This document shows, in pieces, positions 25,697 through 35,494 of a stretch of DNA of 64,000 nt. Each line of letters opens with the position of its first letter. Position 1 is the first letter of the stretch. A model generated the notes under the pieces. That model ran no database searches. It saw only the letters and a program-made list of their open reading frames with translations, and was not told the origin of the DNA. A program made the translations under genes and the position numbers. The stretch is from Maridesulfovibrio bastinii DSM 16055 (GTDB taxonomy: Bacteria > Desulfobacterota > Desulfovibrionia > Desulfovibrionales > Desulfovibrionaceae): assembly GCF_000429985.1 (NCBI RefSeq), contig NZ_AUCX01000010.1:156717-220716 (forward strand). The letters are read 5' to 3'.

Positions 25697-26527
25697 ATGA
25701 GCATGGCGCCTGATATAAATATCAAAAACCTGACCATAGGGTATGACGAAATCCCTATTGTCTCGGACATAAATGTAACCCTTCCCGGAGGGGGAATATC
25801 TGTCATTCTGGGCGGCTCAGGTTGTGGTAAATCCACCCTGCTGAAAAATATACTCAAGTTGTATACCCCGATTTCAGGATCTGTTTCTCTGGGACGGCAC
25901 GACATTTATAAAATGAAAGAAAAAGCTTTCCGCTGCCTGAAACAGAAGATCGGTGTGCTTTTTCAGGACGGAGCCCTGCTGGGTTCGCTTACTTTGTTTG
26001 ATAATGTGGCCCTGCCGCTTAAAGAACACACCAGACTGTCGGCTGCTGATATCTCGGAGATTGTTAAGGCAAAACTGAGTCTGGTAGGACTGGAACAGTT
26101 TGTTGATTACTATCCGAACCAGCTTTCAGGCGGTATGAGAAAAAGAGCCGGTCTGGCAAGAGCCATGGTTATGGACCCTGATATTCTTTTCTGTGACGAA
26201 CCGACATCAGGTCTTGACCCCATTAACTCTGCCGAACTTGATGCCCTTTTGCTGGAGCTTAAAGATCGTTTTGACATGACTGTTGTTGTGGTCAGTCATG
26301 ATCTTTCAAGCATGAAAAAAATTGCTGATTATGTTGTCGTTCTCGGTAACGGTAAAACCCTTTTCAAGGGTAGCAAGGCAGAACTGCTCTCCAGTGAAGA
26401 TACATATCTGAGACAGTTCCTTGACCGTAAGACCGAAGAAAGAGATACCCCAAGGCTGACAATGCCTGCCCTTGACCCTGACATGATGAAGCTTGACTGT
26501 TCAAAATATCTCGGCGAGTCCGAGTAG
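25697..26527 (+). CDS. mlaF: Phospholipid ABC transporter ATP-binding protein MlaF
   Basis: MlaF powers the Mla transporter. The 276-residue protein has Walker A GGSGCGKST near residue 38, the signature LSGGMRKRAGLARAM near 143 and Walker B ILFCDEPTSGLDP near 163. The true start is the ATG at 25697 with TAGGAGA; a longer frame would overlap mlaE and lacks support. It follows mlaE by 10 bases. Confidence 0.95.
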   Translation: MSMAPDINIKNLTIGYDEIPIVSDINVTLPGGGISVILGGSGCGKSTLLKNILKLYTPISGSVSLGRHDIYKMKEKAFRCLKQKIGVLFQDGALLGSLTLFDNVALPLKEHTRLSAADISEIVKAKLSLVGLEQFVDYYPNQLSGGMRKRAGLARAMVMDPDILFCDEPTSGLDPINSAELDALLLELKDRFDMTVVVVSHDLSSMKKIADYVVVLGNGKTLFKGSKAELLSSEDTYLRQFLDRKTEERDTPRLTMPALDPDMMKLDCSKYLGESE

Positions 26528-26547
26528 TACTCCAACCGGTAATAACT

Positions 26548-26994
26548 ATGAAAAAATATTCAAAAGAAACAAGCGTCGGAATTTTCGTACTTCTTGGACT
26601 TGCGCTCATTATCTTCATGAGCATCAATCTTGGGGACGTTCGCGTTTTTTCCGACAGTCATTATCCGCTCACAGCCAAGTTTAACGATGTTACTGGATTG
26701 AGGCCCAATGCTCCGGTAGAAATCATGGGGGTTCAGGTCGGATATGTGGACAAAATTTCCCTTGATACAAAAAATATGAAAGCGGTTGTAGTTCTTAAAA
26801 TTAAAAAGGACATCCAGCTTTATGATGATGCTATCGCTTCTGTTAAAACAAGCGGACTCATCGGTGACAAGTATATCAAAATTTCCCCAGGTGGTGTCGG
26901 TGATCCCCTGAATCCCGGTGATTCTTTGATTGAGACGGAATCAGCTATTGACCTTGAGGATTTAATCAGTAAATATGTTTTTGGAAAAGTGTAG
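26548..26994 (+). CDS. mlaD: Mla outer-membrane lipid asymmetry protein MlaD (MCE domain)
   Basis: MlaD is anchored in the inner membrane by one N-terminal helix (about residues 8-26) and carries a single MCE domain, with FNDVTGLRPNAPVEIMGVQVG and the ending SAIDLEDLISKYVFG. The MCE domain forms a hexameric ring that guides lipid. At 148 residues it is of normal MlaD size, unlike long MCE proteins. It stands 20 bases after mlaF. Confidence 0.95.
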   Translation: MKKYSKETSVGIFVLLGLALIIFMSINLGDVRVFSDSHYPLTAKFNDVTGLRPNAPVEIMGVQVGYVDKISLDTKNMKAVVVLKIKKDIQLYDDAIASVKTSGLIGDKYIKISPGGVGDPLNPGDSLIETESAIDLEDLISKYVFGKV

Positions 26995-27032
26995 AAACTT
27001 TTCTTTCACCTTAAATTCAATCTTATGGTACT

Positions 27033-27692
27033 ATGAATATTATGAAAAAGATTATATTTCCACTTATTCTGCTCTTTCTGCTTTCAGCCGGACAGGCTTT
27101 TGCCGCTCAGGCCCCAATGGAAAGACTTAAAGACGGAATTCAAGGTGTTATCAATATACTTGAGGGCCCTCAGTATAAAGGGGTTGAAGCCAAGCAGAAC
27201 GAGATGACTGAAAAAATCCGTGAAACTATTAAAAACTTCTTTAATTTCACGGAACTCTCCAAAAGATCGATAGGTCGTCCGTGGCTCCAGTTCACACCTG
27301 AAGAACGTTCACGTTTCGTAGGTCTTTTCACCAGCCTTCTGGAACAGACATATCTTGAAAAAATCCGTGACTACAGCGGTGAGCAGGTTGTTTACGATAA
27401 AGAAACAATTATCAAAGGCAAATATGCTCAGGTTGATACCAGACTGGTTGCAACAGATAAAGATATACCGGTATTTTACCGTATGAAGCTGGAAAATGAC
27501 GAATGGGATGTTTACGATGTGAAGATTGAAGGCGTGAGCCTCGTAAACAATTACAGGACTCAGTTTGCCGGAATACTGGATACCAGTACGGATAAAAAGT
27601 TTGCCGAGACAAAGGCTGAACTTTTCAAACGTATGGAAGAGAAGATCAAGTCTCTCGAAAATAAAAAAACAGATACTAAAAAGTCAAAATAA
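27033..27692 (+). CDS. mlaC: Periplasmic phospholipid-binding protein MlaC
   Basis: MlaC shuttles phospholipid across the periplasm between MlaA and MlaFEDB. The 219-residue precursor has a Sec signal peptide (MKKIIFPLILLFLLSAG, cleavage after FAA). The mature part shows the MlaC pattern FFNFTELSKRSIGRPW and a Lys-rich tail. Either 27033 or 27042 could be the start, since neither has a strong ribosome site. Confidence 0.92.
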   Translation: MNIMKKIIFPLILLFLLSAGQAFAAQAPMERLKDGIQGVINILEGPQYKGVEAKQNEMTEKIRETIKNFFNFTELSKRSIGRPWLQFTPEERSRFVGLFTSLLEQTYLEKIRDYSGEQVVYDKETIIKGKYAQVDTRLVATDKDIPVFYRMKLENDEWDVYDVKIEGVSLVNNYRTQFAGILDTSTDKKFAETKAELFKRMEEKIKSLENKKTDTKKSK

Positions 27693-27708
27693 ATAGGTAG
27701 TTTCAACA

Positions 27709-28596
27709 ATGTCTCGTTTGCAGAATTTATCAACATCTCTACTGGCCCTGCTCCTGATGGCTTTTATTATGCTCTCCTTCCCTTCAAGGGTAAGGTCTGA
27801 AGATGAAGGCACTCAGGATTCTTACATGGTTGCCCAGACTGGTGCGGCATATCTTTCTGCAAACAAGCAAAATGCTGAAACTGATCCCTTTGATGAAGAT
27901 TTATGGGGAGATTCAGAACATTTGAAAGAAGCCCATGCAGATGACCCTTGGGAGTCATACAACCGGGCCATGTTCAAATTTAATGATGCCCTGTATTTCA
28001 ACGTTCTTAAACCGGTGACTGAGGGCTACAAATTTGTAATCCCCCGCCGTCCGAGAACATGGGTAAATAACTTTTTCAACAACCTGCTCTATCCGGTCCG
28101 TTTTACAGGATGTGTATTGCAGGGTAAATTTTTTACCGCAGGAGCCGAGACATCCAAATTCATAGTCAACACCGTTTTCGGTCTTGGCGGACTTGGAAAT
28201 CTTGTCGGTGACGAAAGTACCACCATGCCTCTTTATACTGGCATGGAAGATATGGGACAGACATTCGGAGTATGGGGAATACCTAACGGTCCATATTTTG
28301 TTGTTCCGTTTCTCGGCCCATCCACCGTGCGTGACTTCAGCGGATACGCAATCGACACCTTTCTGCTCAACCCTCTCTGGTGGTTTGATGTACCGTGGTA
28401 CTATTCACTTTCTGCCGGTGCCTACAACCAGATCAACAGACTGTCATTCCACATAGGTGAATACGAATCACTTAAGGAAGGAGCAATTGATCCATATCTC
28501 GCAATGAGAAATGCCTACCTCAGTTACAGAGCTAAGCAGGTTCAGGACTCCAAGCAGTATGGCAGAACCGTTGGTAACGCGACTAAAACAAAGTAA
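27709..28596 (+). CDS. mlaA: MlaA/VacJ family protein without a lipobox
   Basis: MlaA removes phospholipids from the outer leaflet of the outer membrane. The core from about residue 80 has DPWESYNRAMFKFNDALYF, FINNLLYPVRF-like and GNLVGDESTTMPLYTG segments typical of the family. The N-terminus is a signal peptide (hydrophobic residues 8-24), but no cysteine follows it, so the usual lipid anchor is missing. In-frame stops just upstream rule out a longer form. An acidic linker (residues 30-75) precedes the domain. Confidence 0.9.
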   Translation: MSRLQNLSTSLLALLLMAFIMLSFPSRVRSEDEGTQDSYMVAQTGAAYLSANKQNAETDPFDEDLWGDSEHLKEAHADDPWESYNRAMFKFNDALYFNVLKPVTEGYKFVIPRRPRTWVNNFFNNLLYPVRFTGCVLQGKFFTAGAETSKFIVNTVFGLGGLGNLVGDESTTMPLYTGMEDMGQTFGVWGIPNGPYFVVPFLGPSTVRDFSGYAIDTFLLNPLWWFDVPWYYSLSAGAYNQINRLSFHIGEYESLKEGAIDPYLAMRNAYLSYRAKQVQDSKQYGRTVGNATKTK

Positions 28597-28597
28597 A

Positions 28598-29092
28598 ATG
28601 AAAATCGCTGTTGTTTCGGACACACACCTCCACCATGCAGAACCATGGTTGGACAAACTGTTCGATAAATACTTTGCAAGTGCGGATTACCTGCTGCATT
28701 GCGGTGATTTCACATCTTTTTCTGTCTGGCAGACATTCTGCCAGCACCCCGGATTTCATGCTGTTTTAGGCAATTGTGACGACTGGCAGCTCAGCAACCA
28801 GTTAAAGCCTGTCGAAACCCTTAAAATCAAGGGGATTAAAATAGGCATGGTTCACGGTTGGGGCAACCGCTCTGGAGTAGCGCAGCGAGCTGCTGAGCAC
28901 TTCGGTGTTGATTTTGATCTAGTCTGCTACGGTCACACCCACATCAGGAACTGGGACATAGTCTCTGGTGTTCAGGTTGTTAACCCGGGTAGTTTATACA
29001 ATCCCCGTGACAACAATCCTCCCGGTTTTGCATCGCTTACCATATCAGCCGAAGGCGACATTGACTGCCAGTTTATAGACATCATCCCGTAG
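28598..29092 (+). CDS. YfcE/MJ0936-type metallophosphoesterase
   Basis: The 164-residue protein is a small calcineurin-like phosphodiesterase. It shows the metal ligands in VVSDTHLHHAE, HCGDFTS, LGNCD and CYGHTH, followed by NPGSLYNPRD. It starts one base after the mlaA stop, so it is cotranscribed with the mla genes. Substrates of this family vary and none can be inferred here. Confidence 0.9.
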   Translation: MKIAVVSDTHLHHAEPWLDKLFDKYFASADYLLHCGDFTSFSVWQTFCQHPGFHAVLGNCDDWQLSNQLKPVETLKIKGIKIGMVHGWGNRSGVAQRAAEHFGVDFDLVCYGHTHIRNWDIVSGVQVVNPGSLYNPRDNNPPGFASLTISAEGDIDCQFIDIIP

Positions 29093-29155
29093 TGGCTTTA
29101 CAAAGCCTTTTCCTACCAGTTTAACTAGACCATCACTTTTCATAATATACAAAAA

Positions 29156-29182
29156 AAGCCCGAACTTTTTAAGATCGGGCTT
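29156..29182 (-). terminator. Bidirectional terminator between the mla/yfcE unit and the minus-strand genes
   Basis: AAGCCCGA (29156-29163) pairs with TCGGGCTT (29175-29182). The A-run at 29151-29157 gives a T-run on the minus strand, so it serves the gene at 29214. A weaker effect on the plus strand is possible. Confidence 0.8.
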
Positions 29183-29213
29183 AACTTATTGATAAATTAT
29201 CGAGAAGTTATTC

Positions 29214-29432
29214 TTAGGATAATTCTCCTGTAATTTTATACTCTTCATTGTTGGCTTCGATAAGCCCCTTATCAACTAAATCGGTAAGCATCGCCGGAAT
29301 CTTTTGAGCTTCTCCATCAGCTAAAACTTTTTGAGCCTCTTCAATCAAATAACCGAGAGGCAGATACTCAGATTTTCCTCTCCTGAAAAGGGCAGCTAAA
29401 AATTTTGGGGTCAGCAGCTTTGTCCTTGCCAT
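29214..29432 (-). CDS. Small hypothetical protein, possible winged-helix
   Basis: The 72-residue protein has a good ribosome site (GAAGGAG) and follows marC by 26 bases. It is basic at the N-terminus (MARTKLLTPKFLAALFRRG). The rest, AMLTDLVDKGLIEANNEEYKI, reads like the recognition helix and wing of a small winged-helix fold. This is a visual impression only. No function is claimed. Confidence 0.7.
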   Translation of the reverse strand: MARTKLLTPKFLAALFRRGKSEYLPLGYLIEEAQKVLADGEAQKIPAMLTDLVDKGLIEANNEEYKITGELS

Positions 29433-29458
29433 ACCGATTCTCCTTCTAAGAATATCAA

Positions 29459-30052
29459 TTAGAACATAAAATTTTTGATACCAGTAAATATCATCTGTGC
29501 AGCCATTGATGCCACAAATAAGCCTGTTAATCTACTGAGAACATTGAGCCCTCTTCTTCCGAGGACTCTTTTTATGCCCGATGAAATCACAAGCAGAAAG
29601 CCCAAAGTAAGAGTTGCAGCGACTAACGCACTGCATGACAGCAACAACTCCTGAGTACTTTGAACGCCGACACCCATGACCAGCAGCACACCGATGGTAC
29701 CGGGGCCGATGGCGACCGGAATAGCCAGAGGAACAACTGCGATATCATCGTCGTCGTTTCCGGCATCAACAGGCTTGCCTCCGCCTCCGGCCATTTTAAG
29801 AGATGAAAGGAAAAGCACGGTACCGGCGCCTATTCTGAACGCATCGATGGTTATTCCGAAGAGCTGAAAAATATATTTACCGAAGAGGTAAAGAGCCAGA
29901 CCACTGACTGAAATCGCCAGAGTGGCCTTCAGAGCTGTTTTTAACCGTTTTCCGGACTCATAATCCTGTGTCAGCGATAAAAACGTTGAGACAAGAAAAA
30001 ACGGGGTCATGATGAAGAACAGCTTCAAGTAAATATGAATGAATGATTCCAT
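29459..30052 (-). CDS. MarC family integral membrane protein
   Basis: The 197-residue protein has about six hydrophobic segments. It carries the family patterns PFFLVSTFLSLTQDY near the N-terminus, FRIGAGTVLFLSSLKM and VPLAIPVAIGPGTIGVLLVM. The middle loop is Gly/Asp-rich (GGGGKPVDAGNDDDD). MarC proteins were once linked to multiple antibiotic resistance, but that link was not confirmed and their role is unknown. Confidence 0.9.
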   Translation of the reverse strand: MESFIHIYLKLFFIMTPFFLVSTFLSLTQDYESGKRLKTALKATLAISVSGLALYLFGKYIFQLFGITIDAFRIGAGTVLFLSSLKMAGGGGKPVDAGNDDDDIAVVPLAIPVAIGPGTIGVLLVMGVGVQSTQELLLSCSALVAATLTLGFLLVISSGIKRVLGRRGLNVLSRLTGLFVASMAAQMIFTGIKNFMF

Positions 30053-30194
30053 CTTATTTCCTGCAATGCAAAATTGAGATTAAAAAATAAATACCGTTTC
30101 CAACTATACAGGGAAACGGCGCAAAAGCCATACATACGACTGGCATGAGAATCAATACATTTCGGTTAAGAGAATAAGAAAATATTTCGAATAT

Positions 30195-30237
30195 AACAAA
30201 AGGGCGGAACAAAATTTTAAAATTTCGTTCCGCCCTT
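30195..30237 (-). terminator. Terminator of secA
   Basis: AAGGGCGGAAC (30200-30210) pairs with GTTCCGCCCTT (30227-30237) around an A/T-rich, partly self-pairing loop. The minus strand continues with TTTTGTTAT. It lies about 85 bases beyond the secA stop. Confidence 0.8.
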
Positions 30238-30320
30238 CAAGTATCTAATCAGCTTAACAGGCTTAATTATATATTTTTATATAGTTTAAATCCTGTTTTC
30301 AAAGAGACATTTCAATCAAG

Positions 30321-32828
30321 CTATTTACCACAGCATTTTTTATATTTTTTGCCACTTCCGCACGGACAGGGATCGTTCCTGCCAACTTTGTTTTCCCGGC
30401 GTATAGGCTGTTTTTTCTTTTCTTCGCCTTCAGTGCTGGAATATTCCATGCCCTGCTGTTCCTTGTGCTGGAATTCCTCTTCTGAAACTTCTTTTTCTAT
30501 GCGCAGATGGCACAAAGCCCGCAAAGAATTTTCTTTGATGGTTCCAAGCATATCACGGAAGATTTCAAAACCTTCACGCTTGTACTCTTCTTTAGGATCT
30601 TTCTGGCCGTAACCACGGAGACCGATACCTTCACGCAAGTGGTCCATATTCAGCAGATGCTCTTTCCAGTTGCGGTCAAGCGATTCCAGCATGAAGTAAC
30701 GCAGGATTTCTTCATACTGCTCACCGGCATCATTTGCCAGAACATCAAGACTTTCACGAATCCATTTCTCGGCAACTTCACGCTCAGGAACACCTTCCTT
30801 GAACTCGTCACGTCTGCTGAACCCGAAGACCTCGTCAAGACTGCTCCTGAGAGCTTCCTGAGTCTCTTCGTCCAGAGGACGTCCTTTAGCCTGCTCTACA
30901 GGATAATAAATATTATCAAGCAGCTCCTCGGCAAACTCATCGGTAAAATCATCAAGCTTTTCAGCATTCATGATGTCACGGCGCAAAGTATAAATAACTT
31001 CACGCTGCTGGTTCATGACATTGTCATAATCAAGAAGCTGTTTACGAATTTCGAAGTTATGCCCTTCAACTTTACTCTGAGAATTTTCTATAGCCTTGGA
31101 AACCATCTTATTTTCAATGGGTTCGCCTTCTTCCATTCCAAGCTTATCCATAATGGTGGCAATACGCTCGGAACCGAAAAGACGCATCAGGTCATCATCA
31201 AGAGCCAGATAAAAACGGGAGCTTCCCGGATCACCCTGACGGCCGGAACGTCCGCGGAGCTGATTATCAATACGTCTTGATTCGTGACGTTCAGTACCTA
31301 TTATGTGCAGTCCGCCGAGCTCCTTAACGCCTTCTCCAAGGACAATATCCGTACCACGACCAGCCATATTGGTAGCGATTGTAACGCGACCGGCCTGTCC
31401 GGCCTGAGCGACTATTTCAGCTTCCTGTTCATGGTGTTTAGCATTCAGCACATTATGGGGGATGCGCATTTTCTTAAGCAGCCCGGAGAGCAGTTCCGAT
31501 TTTTCAATGGAAACCGTACCGACCAGAGTCGGCTGGCCTTTCTTGTATAGTTCGGCAATGGCCTTTGCTATTGCCTCATATTTTTCTTTCTGAGTCTTAT
31601 AGATGCTGTCCGGGAAATCCTTTCTGGACATCGGTCTGTTGGTCGGGATCACGATGACTTCAAGATCATAAATCTGAGAGAACTCAACAGCTTCAGTATC
31701 CGCTGTACCGGTCATGCCGGAGAGGGTATTATACATGCGGAAATAGTTCTGGAAGGTAATGGAAGCCAGAGTCTGGTTTTCAGATTCGACCTTTACCCCT
31801 TCCTTGGCTTCAAGAGCCTGATGCAGACCATCTGAAAAACGGCGACCGGGCATTAAGCGGCCGGTAAATTCATCAACAATAACAACCTGACCGTCTTTGA
31901 CGATGTAATCGACATCAAGAGAAAAAAGATGATGGGCCTTTAAAGCCTGCATGATGTGGTGCTGAAAAGAAATATGCTTGGGGTCATAGAGGTTGTCTAT
32001 TCCAAGAATCTCCTCACAGCGGCTTACACCGTCATCAGTCATGGTCACGGCTTTGGCTTTTTCGTCAATTTCAAAATCACGCTCGACTTTCAGCATCGGG
32101 ATAATACTGTTTATGCGGGCATAAAGCGTTGTTGATTCATCAGAAGCACCGGAAATAATAAGCGGAGTACGGGCTTCATCAATAAGGATGGAGTCCACTT
32201 CATCGACTATGGCAAAATTGAGTTCGCGCTGGACCAGCTGTTCCTTGTAAAATTTCATATTATCGCGCAGATAATCAAAACCGAACTCGTTGTTGGTTCC
32301 ATAGACTATATCTGATGCGTAAGCTTCCTTGCGCTGATTATCATCAAGGCCGTGAACAATGACGCCTACAGTGAGTCCCAAGAAATTATAAAGCTTGCCC
32401 ATCCATTCGGAGTCACGGCTTGCCAGATAATCGTTAACAGTGACCAGATGCACGCCTTTACCGGAAAGAGCATTCAGGACAGCAGGAAGTGTCGCCACAA
32501 GGGTTTTACCTTCACCAGTCTTCATTTCAGCTATTTTACCCTGATGAAGAACGATTCCACCGACCATCTGGACATCATAATGCCTCATCCCAAGGGATCT
32601 TTTACCTGCTTCACGCACAAGGGCAAAGACTTCCGGCAGAAGATCGTCAAGATCTCTACCGTTTGCAACCTCTTCTTTCCATGCTGAAATTTTTTGTGGA
32701 AAATCTTCATCATTCAGCTTTTCCATTTCAGGCTCATAGGAAGCAATCGAATCAATGAGCGGCTTTAATTTTTTTATAAATCTTTCATTTCTGGAGCCGA
32801 AAATCTTTGAAAAAACAGCGTTGATCAT
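30321..32828 (-). CDS. secA: Preprotein translocase ATPase SecA
   Basis: SecA drives protein export through SecYEG. The 835-residue protein has Walker [10 protein letters not shown] near residue 103, the second motor domain with [16 protein letters not shown], and the arginine-finger region [13 protein letters not shown]. The C-terminal zinc site [13 protein letters not shown] binds SecB or phospholipid. It is complete and stands alone with its own terminator. Confidence 0.98.
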   Translation of the reverse strand: MINAVFSKIFGSRNERFIKKLKPLIDSIASYEPEMEKLNDEDFPQKISAWKEEVANGRDLDDLLPEVFALVREAGKRSLGMRHYDVQMVGGIVLHQGKIAEMKTGEGKTLVATLPAVLNALSGKGVHLVTVNDYLASRDSEWMGKLYNFLGLTVGVIVHGLDDNQRKEAYASDIVYGTNNEFGFDYLRDNMKFYKEQLVQRELNFAIVDEVDSILIDEARTPLIISGASDESTTLYARINSIIPMLKVERDFEIDEKAKAVTMTDDGVSRCEEILGIDNLYDPKHISFQHHIMQALKAHHLFSLDVDYIVKDGQVVIVDEFTGRLMPGRRFSDGLHQALEAKEGVKVESENQTLASITFQNYFRMYNTLSGMTGTADTEAVEFSQIYDLEVIVIPTNRPMSRKDFPDSIYKTQKEKYEAIAKAIAELYKKGQPTLVGTVSIEKSELLSGLLKKMRIPHNVLNAKHHEQEAEIVAQAGQAGRVTIATNMAGRGTDIVLGEGVKELGGLHIIGTERHESRRIDNQLRGRSGRQGDPGSSRFYLALDDDLMRLFGSERIATIMDKLGMEEGEPIENKMVSKAIENSQSKVEGHNFEIRKQLLDYDNVMNQQREVIYTLRRDIMNAEKLDDFTDEFAEELLDNIYYPVEQAKGRPLDEETQEALRSSLDEVFGFSRRDEFKEGVPEREVAEKWIRESLDVLANDAGEQYEEILRYFMLESLDRNWKEHLLNMDHLREGIGLRGYGQKDPKEEYKREGFEIFRDMLGTIKENSLRALCHLRIEKEVSEEEFQHKEQQGMEYSSTEGEEKKKQPIRRENKVGRNDPCPCGSGKKYKKCCGK

Positions 32829-32909
32829 TAACTATCCTTTTTCCTGCACGGCGCTGGCCGCATATTATCCATATTTATTTTTAAAGAAGCACTGCCATCT
32901 AATAAGACT

Positions 32910-34046
32910 TTAATTCAAAATATCAAGCCAATGGCCTGCAAAAATATCTTTATCCGTCAGGGAAGCCAGCTGAATAACACAAGCCGAGCATCCACTTAAA
33001 ATCTGGGGCTTTTCACTGCCGTCCCCGAGCAGTTCATTCAGACAATGCCTGCCTACTGTCCGGGATAGCTCGGGAGCCCCAAGCTGCATAACTCCGCCAA
33101 ACCCGCAACAGAGATCTTTCCTTACAGGTGAAAGACGCTCCCCGGCAATCTGCTGCACAAGAAGTTCATCGCTGTCATTCTCAGGAGCATGACAGGGATG
33201 GTGGTAAACAACCTTTTCAGGGGCATTTTCACCATATTTAACCGCACTTCCGATAAGTAGAGCTGAAAGCGGTTTCAGCGAGTTCTGCCAGTTCTCATAA
33301 TCAGCATCTGACTCAAAATCATCCGGGCTGTAATCCGCAAGCCCCTTGAGACAGGTTGCACAGATTGTAACCAGCACAGGCATACCGGAATCTTTCCAGA
33401 AGCGGATGTTGTTTATACGCGCCCTGTTTTGAACATCAAGAAGTCCGGCACTGCCCATTGAAGAACCACAGCAGGTGAAGCCGGAATAGTCCAGAATATC
33501 AAATCCGAGATCATTCATAAACTTTTCCGCTTTCTGCGTCCAATCTTTGCGGGAGTACCGGGCAACGCATCCCGGAAAAAGAACTGCTTTACGGCCCTCA
33601 AATTTCTTTTCAACATCAAGTGCAGCCCACGGTTCCGGGGAGTCCGCAAAAAGTGCATCCATTTTCCTGCGGGCGGAACCGAAAGCACCGGGCATTCTGC
33701 TCGAAGAAAGATGTGACAAGGCTGAAGCAAGCGGCCACATAAGTCCCGGGGACTTAAGCCATAAGTTCCAGCAGGACCTTAAAAATCCACCGCTGTCCGA
33801 GCGCAGTCCTGAAACAAAATCTGCCCCGGACATATTCTGGGGACAGTTTTCAGCACAGCGTCCACAGGAAAGACATAAGGATGCCAGCGCATTGAAATCT
33901 TTTTCACTAAGACCTTCTTCATCATCCAGCGATTGAAGAAAAAATTTCGATCTGGGAGCAAGCTCTTCTCTGCCTGTAGCTTTAAACAGCGGACAAACTT
34001 CAAGACATTTACCGCACTGTACGCAACTTCCGGGTTTCTTTTTCAT
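32910..34046 (-). CDS. Iron-sulfur subunit of a lactate/glycolate-type dehydrogenase (GlcF-like)
   Basis: The 378-residue protein carries two 4Fe-4S motifs (CVQCGKCLEVCPLF near residue 8, CLSCGRCAENCPQN near 58). It is followed by two cysteine-rich CCG domains with GFTCCGSSMGSAG and DLCCGFGGVMQLG. It should take electrons from the FAD subunit encoded just upstream, with which it overlaps by 4 bases (ATGA). In Desulfovibrio such pairs serve D-lactate oxidation, but glycolate cannot be excluded. Confidence 0.9.
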   Translation of the reverse strand: MKKKPGSCVQCGKCLEVCPLFKATGREELAPRSKFFLQSLDDEEGLSEKDFNALASLCLSCGRCAENCPQNMSGADFVSGLRSDSGGFLRSCWNLWLKSPGLMWPLASALSHLSSSRMPGAFGSARRKMDALFADSPEPWAALDVEKKFEGRKAVLFPGCVARYSRKDWTQKAEKFMNDLGFDILDYSGFTCCGSSMGSAGLLDVQNRARINNIRFWKDSGMPVLVTICATCLKGLADYSPDDFESDADYENWQNSLKPLSALLIGSAVKYGENAPEKVVYHHPCHAPENDSDELLVQQIAGERLSPVRKDLCCGFGGVMQLGAPELSRTVGRHCLNELLGDGSEKPQILSGCSACVIQLASLTDKDIFAGHWLDILN

Positions 34047-35434
34047 TTCAGTTCCTTCCCCGGATTCATAATATTCAAAGGATCAAAGACATTTTTAATG
34101 TCCCTCATCAGCGTAAGCTCGGTTTCGCTCAACTGCATTCGGGCATACCCGCCTTTGGTTAGCCCCATTCCATGTTCACCGGAAAGAGTCCCGCCAAGAG
34201 ACAACGTCAGCCTGAAAATATCCTTCTTTGCCTTTAATGCTAACCCTTTTTGATCTTTTTCCGAACCGTCGTACATTACACTTACGTGAATATTTCCATC
34301 CCCGAGGTGACCGAAACACAAGACTGTAAGTCCGTAACGTTCGCCAATTTTATGAAAACCCTCAATTGCTTCAGGAACACTTCCACGAGGCACAGCAACA
34401 TCCTCGCCCTGTTTATCAGGAGCAAGGTTGAAGGCTGCGGGACTGATAACCCGCCGCAATTCCCAGAGACTTTCCTGATCATCACCGAGCCCTTTTTCGA
34501 TAAAAGTAGGGCTGGCTTCATTTATGGCGGATGACATTTTTTCCAGATCAGACCTTACGGAAGAATCAGAACCGTCAATCTTAAGAAGCAGAAGGCCTCC
34601 GGTTCCATCAGGCCATGGGACATCGGAATGCATTTCCAGAGCGCGAATGGTGTTCCGGTCCATAAGTTCCATTGCTGTGGGCAGAATACCACACCCGAAA
34701 ACAGCCCCGGCACCTTTCAAAGCGTCTGTAATATTTTTAAATCCGCATAAAACTGAAGCGGAGGTTTCCGGTAGAGGAAGGAGTTTTAATACAGCCTCGG
34801 TGATAAAAGCCAGTGTTCCGGCGGAGCCTACCAGCAGCCTTGTCAGGTCCAGCCCGACAACATTTTTATGGGTCCGGCCTCCGGTATGAATAATTTTGCC
34901 GCCCGGAAGGACTGCTTCCAGCCCGAGGACATAATCTCTGGTCACGCCATATTTAACAGCACGCATACCCCCGGCACATGTGGAGATGTTGCCGCCTATA
35001 GTCGAAATTTTATAGCTTGCCGGGTCCGGAGGATAAAAAAGACCTTCAGCTTCAACGGCCTTCTGGAGTTGCGCTGTAACTACCCCCGGCTGAACCCGGA
35101 CAGTGAAATCTGATTTGTTGATTTCAAGAATCCTGTTCATGCCCAGAGTGGAAACGACAACCCCGCCATTCACAGGTACACATCCGCCAACTTTATTGGT
35201 TGCTCTGGCTCTGGGGTAAACAGGGACTTTATTCTTTTGAGCCCATTCGAGAAGTCTGCGGACCTGTTCAGTTGATTCAGGCTTGACCAGAGCAACAGGA
35301 AGAGCGTGCAGCCGGCTGGCATCCACCCCGCAGGAAAGAAGCTCTCCTTTTGTAAATCCGCATTGATCACCGGGGAAAATTTTTTCAAGCTGCTTACGCT
35401 GCGAGCGTGATAATTTATCGATAAAAAAAGACAT
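34043..35434 (-). CDS. FAD-binding 2-hydroxyacid dehydrogenase (GlcD-like, probable D-lactate dehydrogenase)
   Basis: The 463-residue protein has the FAD-binding PCMH domain, with RARATNKVGGCVPVNGG near residue 80 and TIGGNISTCAGGMRAVKYG near 145. The C-terminal substrate domain ends with GGTLSGEHGMGLTK. The start at 35434 is chosen because MSFFIDKLSRSQ has GGAG in front, while the longer form from 35491 adds an unusual hydrophobic leader. With the Fe-S subunit it likely oxidises D-lactate to pyruvate. This would supply electrons for sulfate reduction. Confidence 0.9.
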   Translation of the reverse strand: MSFFIDKLSRSQRKQLEKIFPGDQCGFTKGELLSCGVDASRLHALPVALVKPESTEQVRRLLEWAQKNKVPVYPRARATNKVGGCVPVNGGVVVSTLGMNRILEINKSDFTVRVQPGVVTAQLQKAVEAEGLFYPPDPASYKISTIGGNISTCAGGMRAVKYGVTRDYVLGLEAVLPGGKIIHTGGRTHKNVVGLDLTRLLVGSAGTLAFITEAVLKLLPLPETSASVLCGFKNITDALKGAGAVFGCGILPTAMELMDRNTIRALEMHSDVPWPDGTGGLLLLKIDGSDSSVRSDLEKMSSAINEASPTFIEKGLGDDQESLWELRRVISPAAFNLAPDKQGEDVAVPRGSVPEAIEGFHKIGERYGLTVLCFGHLGDGNIHVSVMYDGSEKDQKGLALKAKKDIFRLTLSLGGTLSGEHGMGLTKGGYARMQLSETELTLMRDIKNVFDPLNIMNPGKELK

Positions 35435-35494
35435 AGCTAAATGCTCCGTTGCTAAAGGGATAAGCATCACGGAACCCAAAGGCAAGTACAATAA

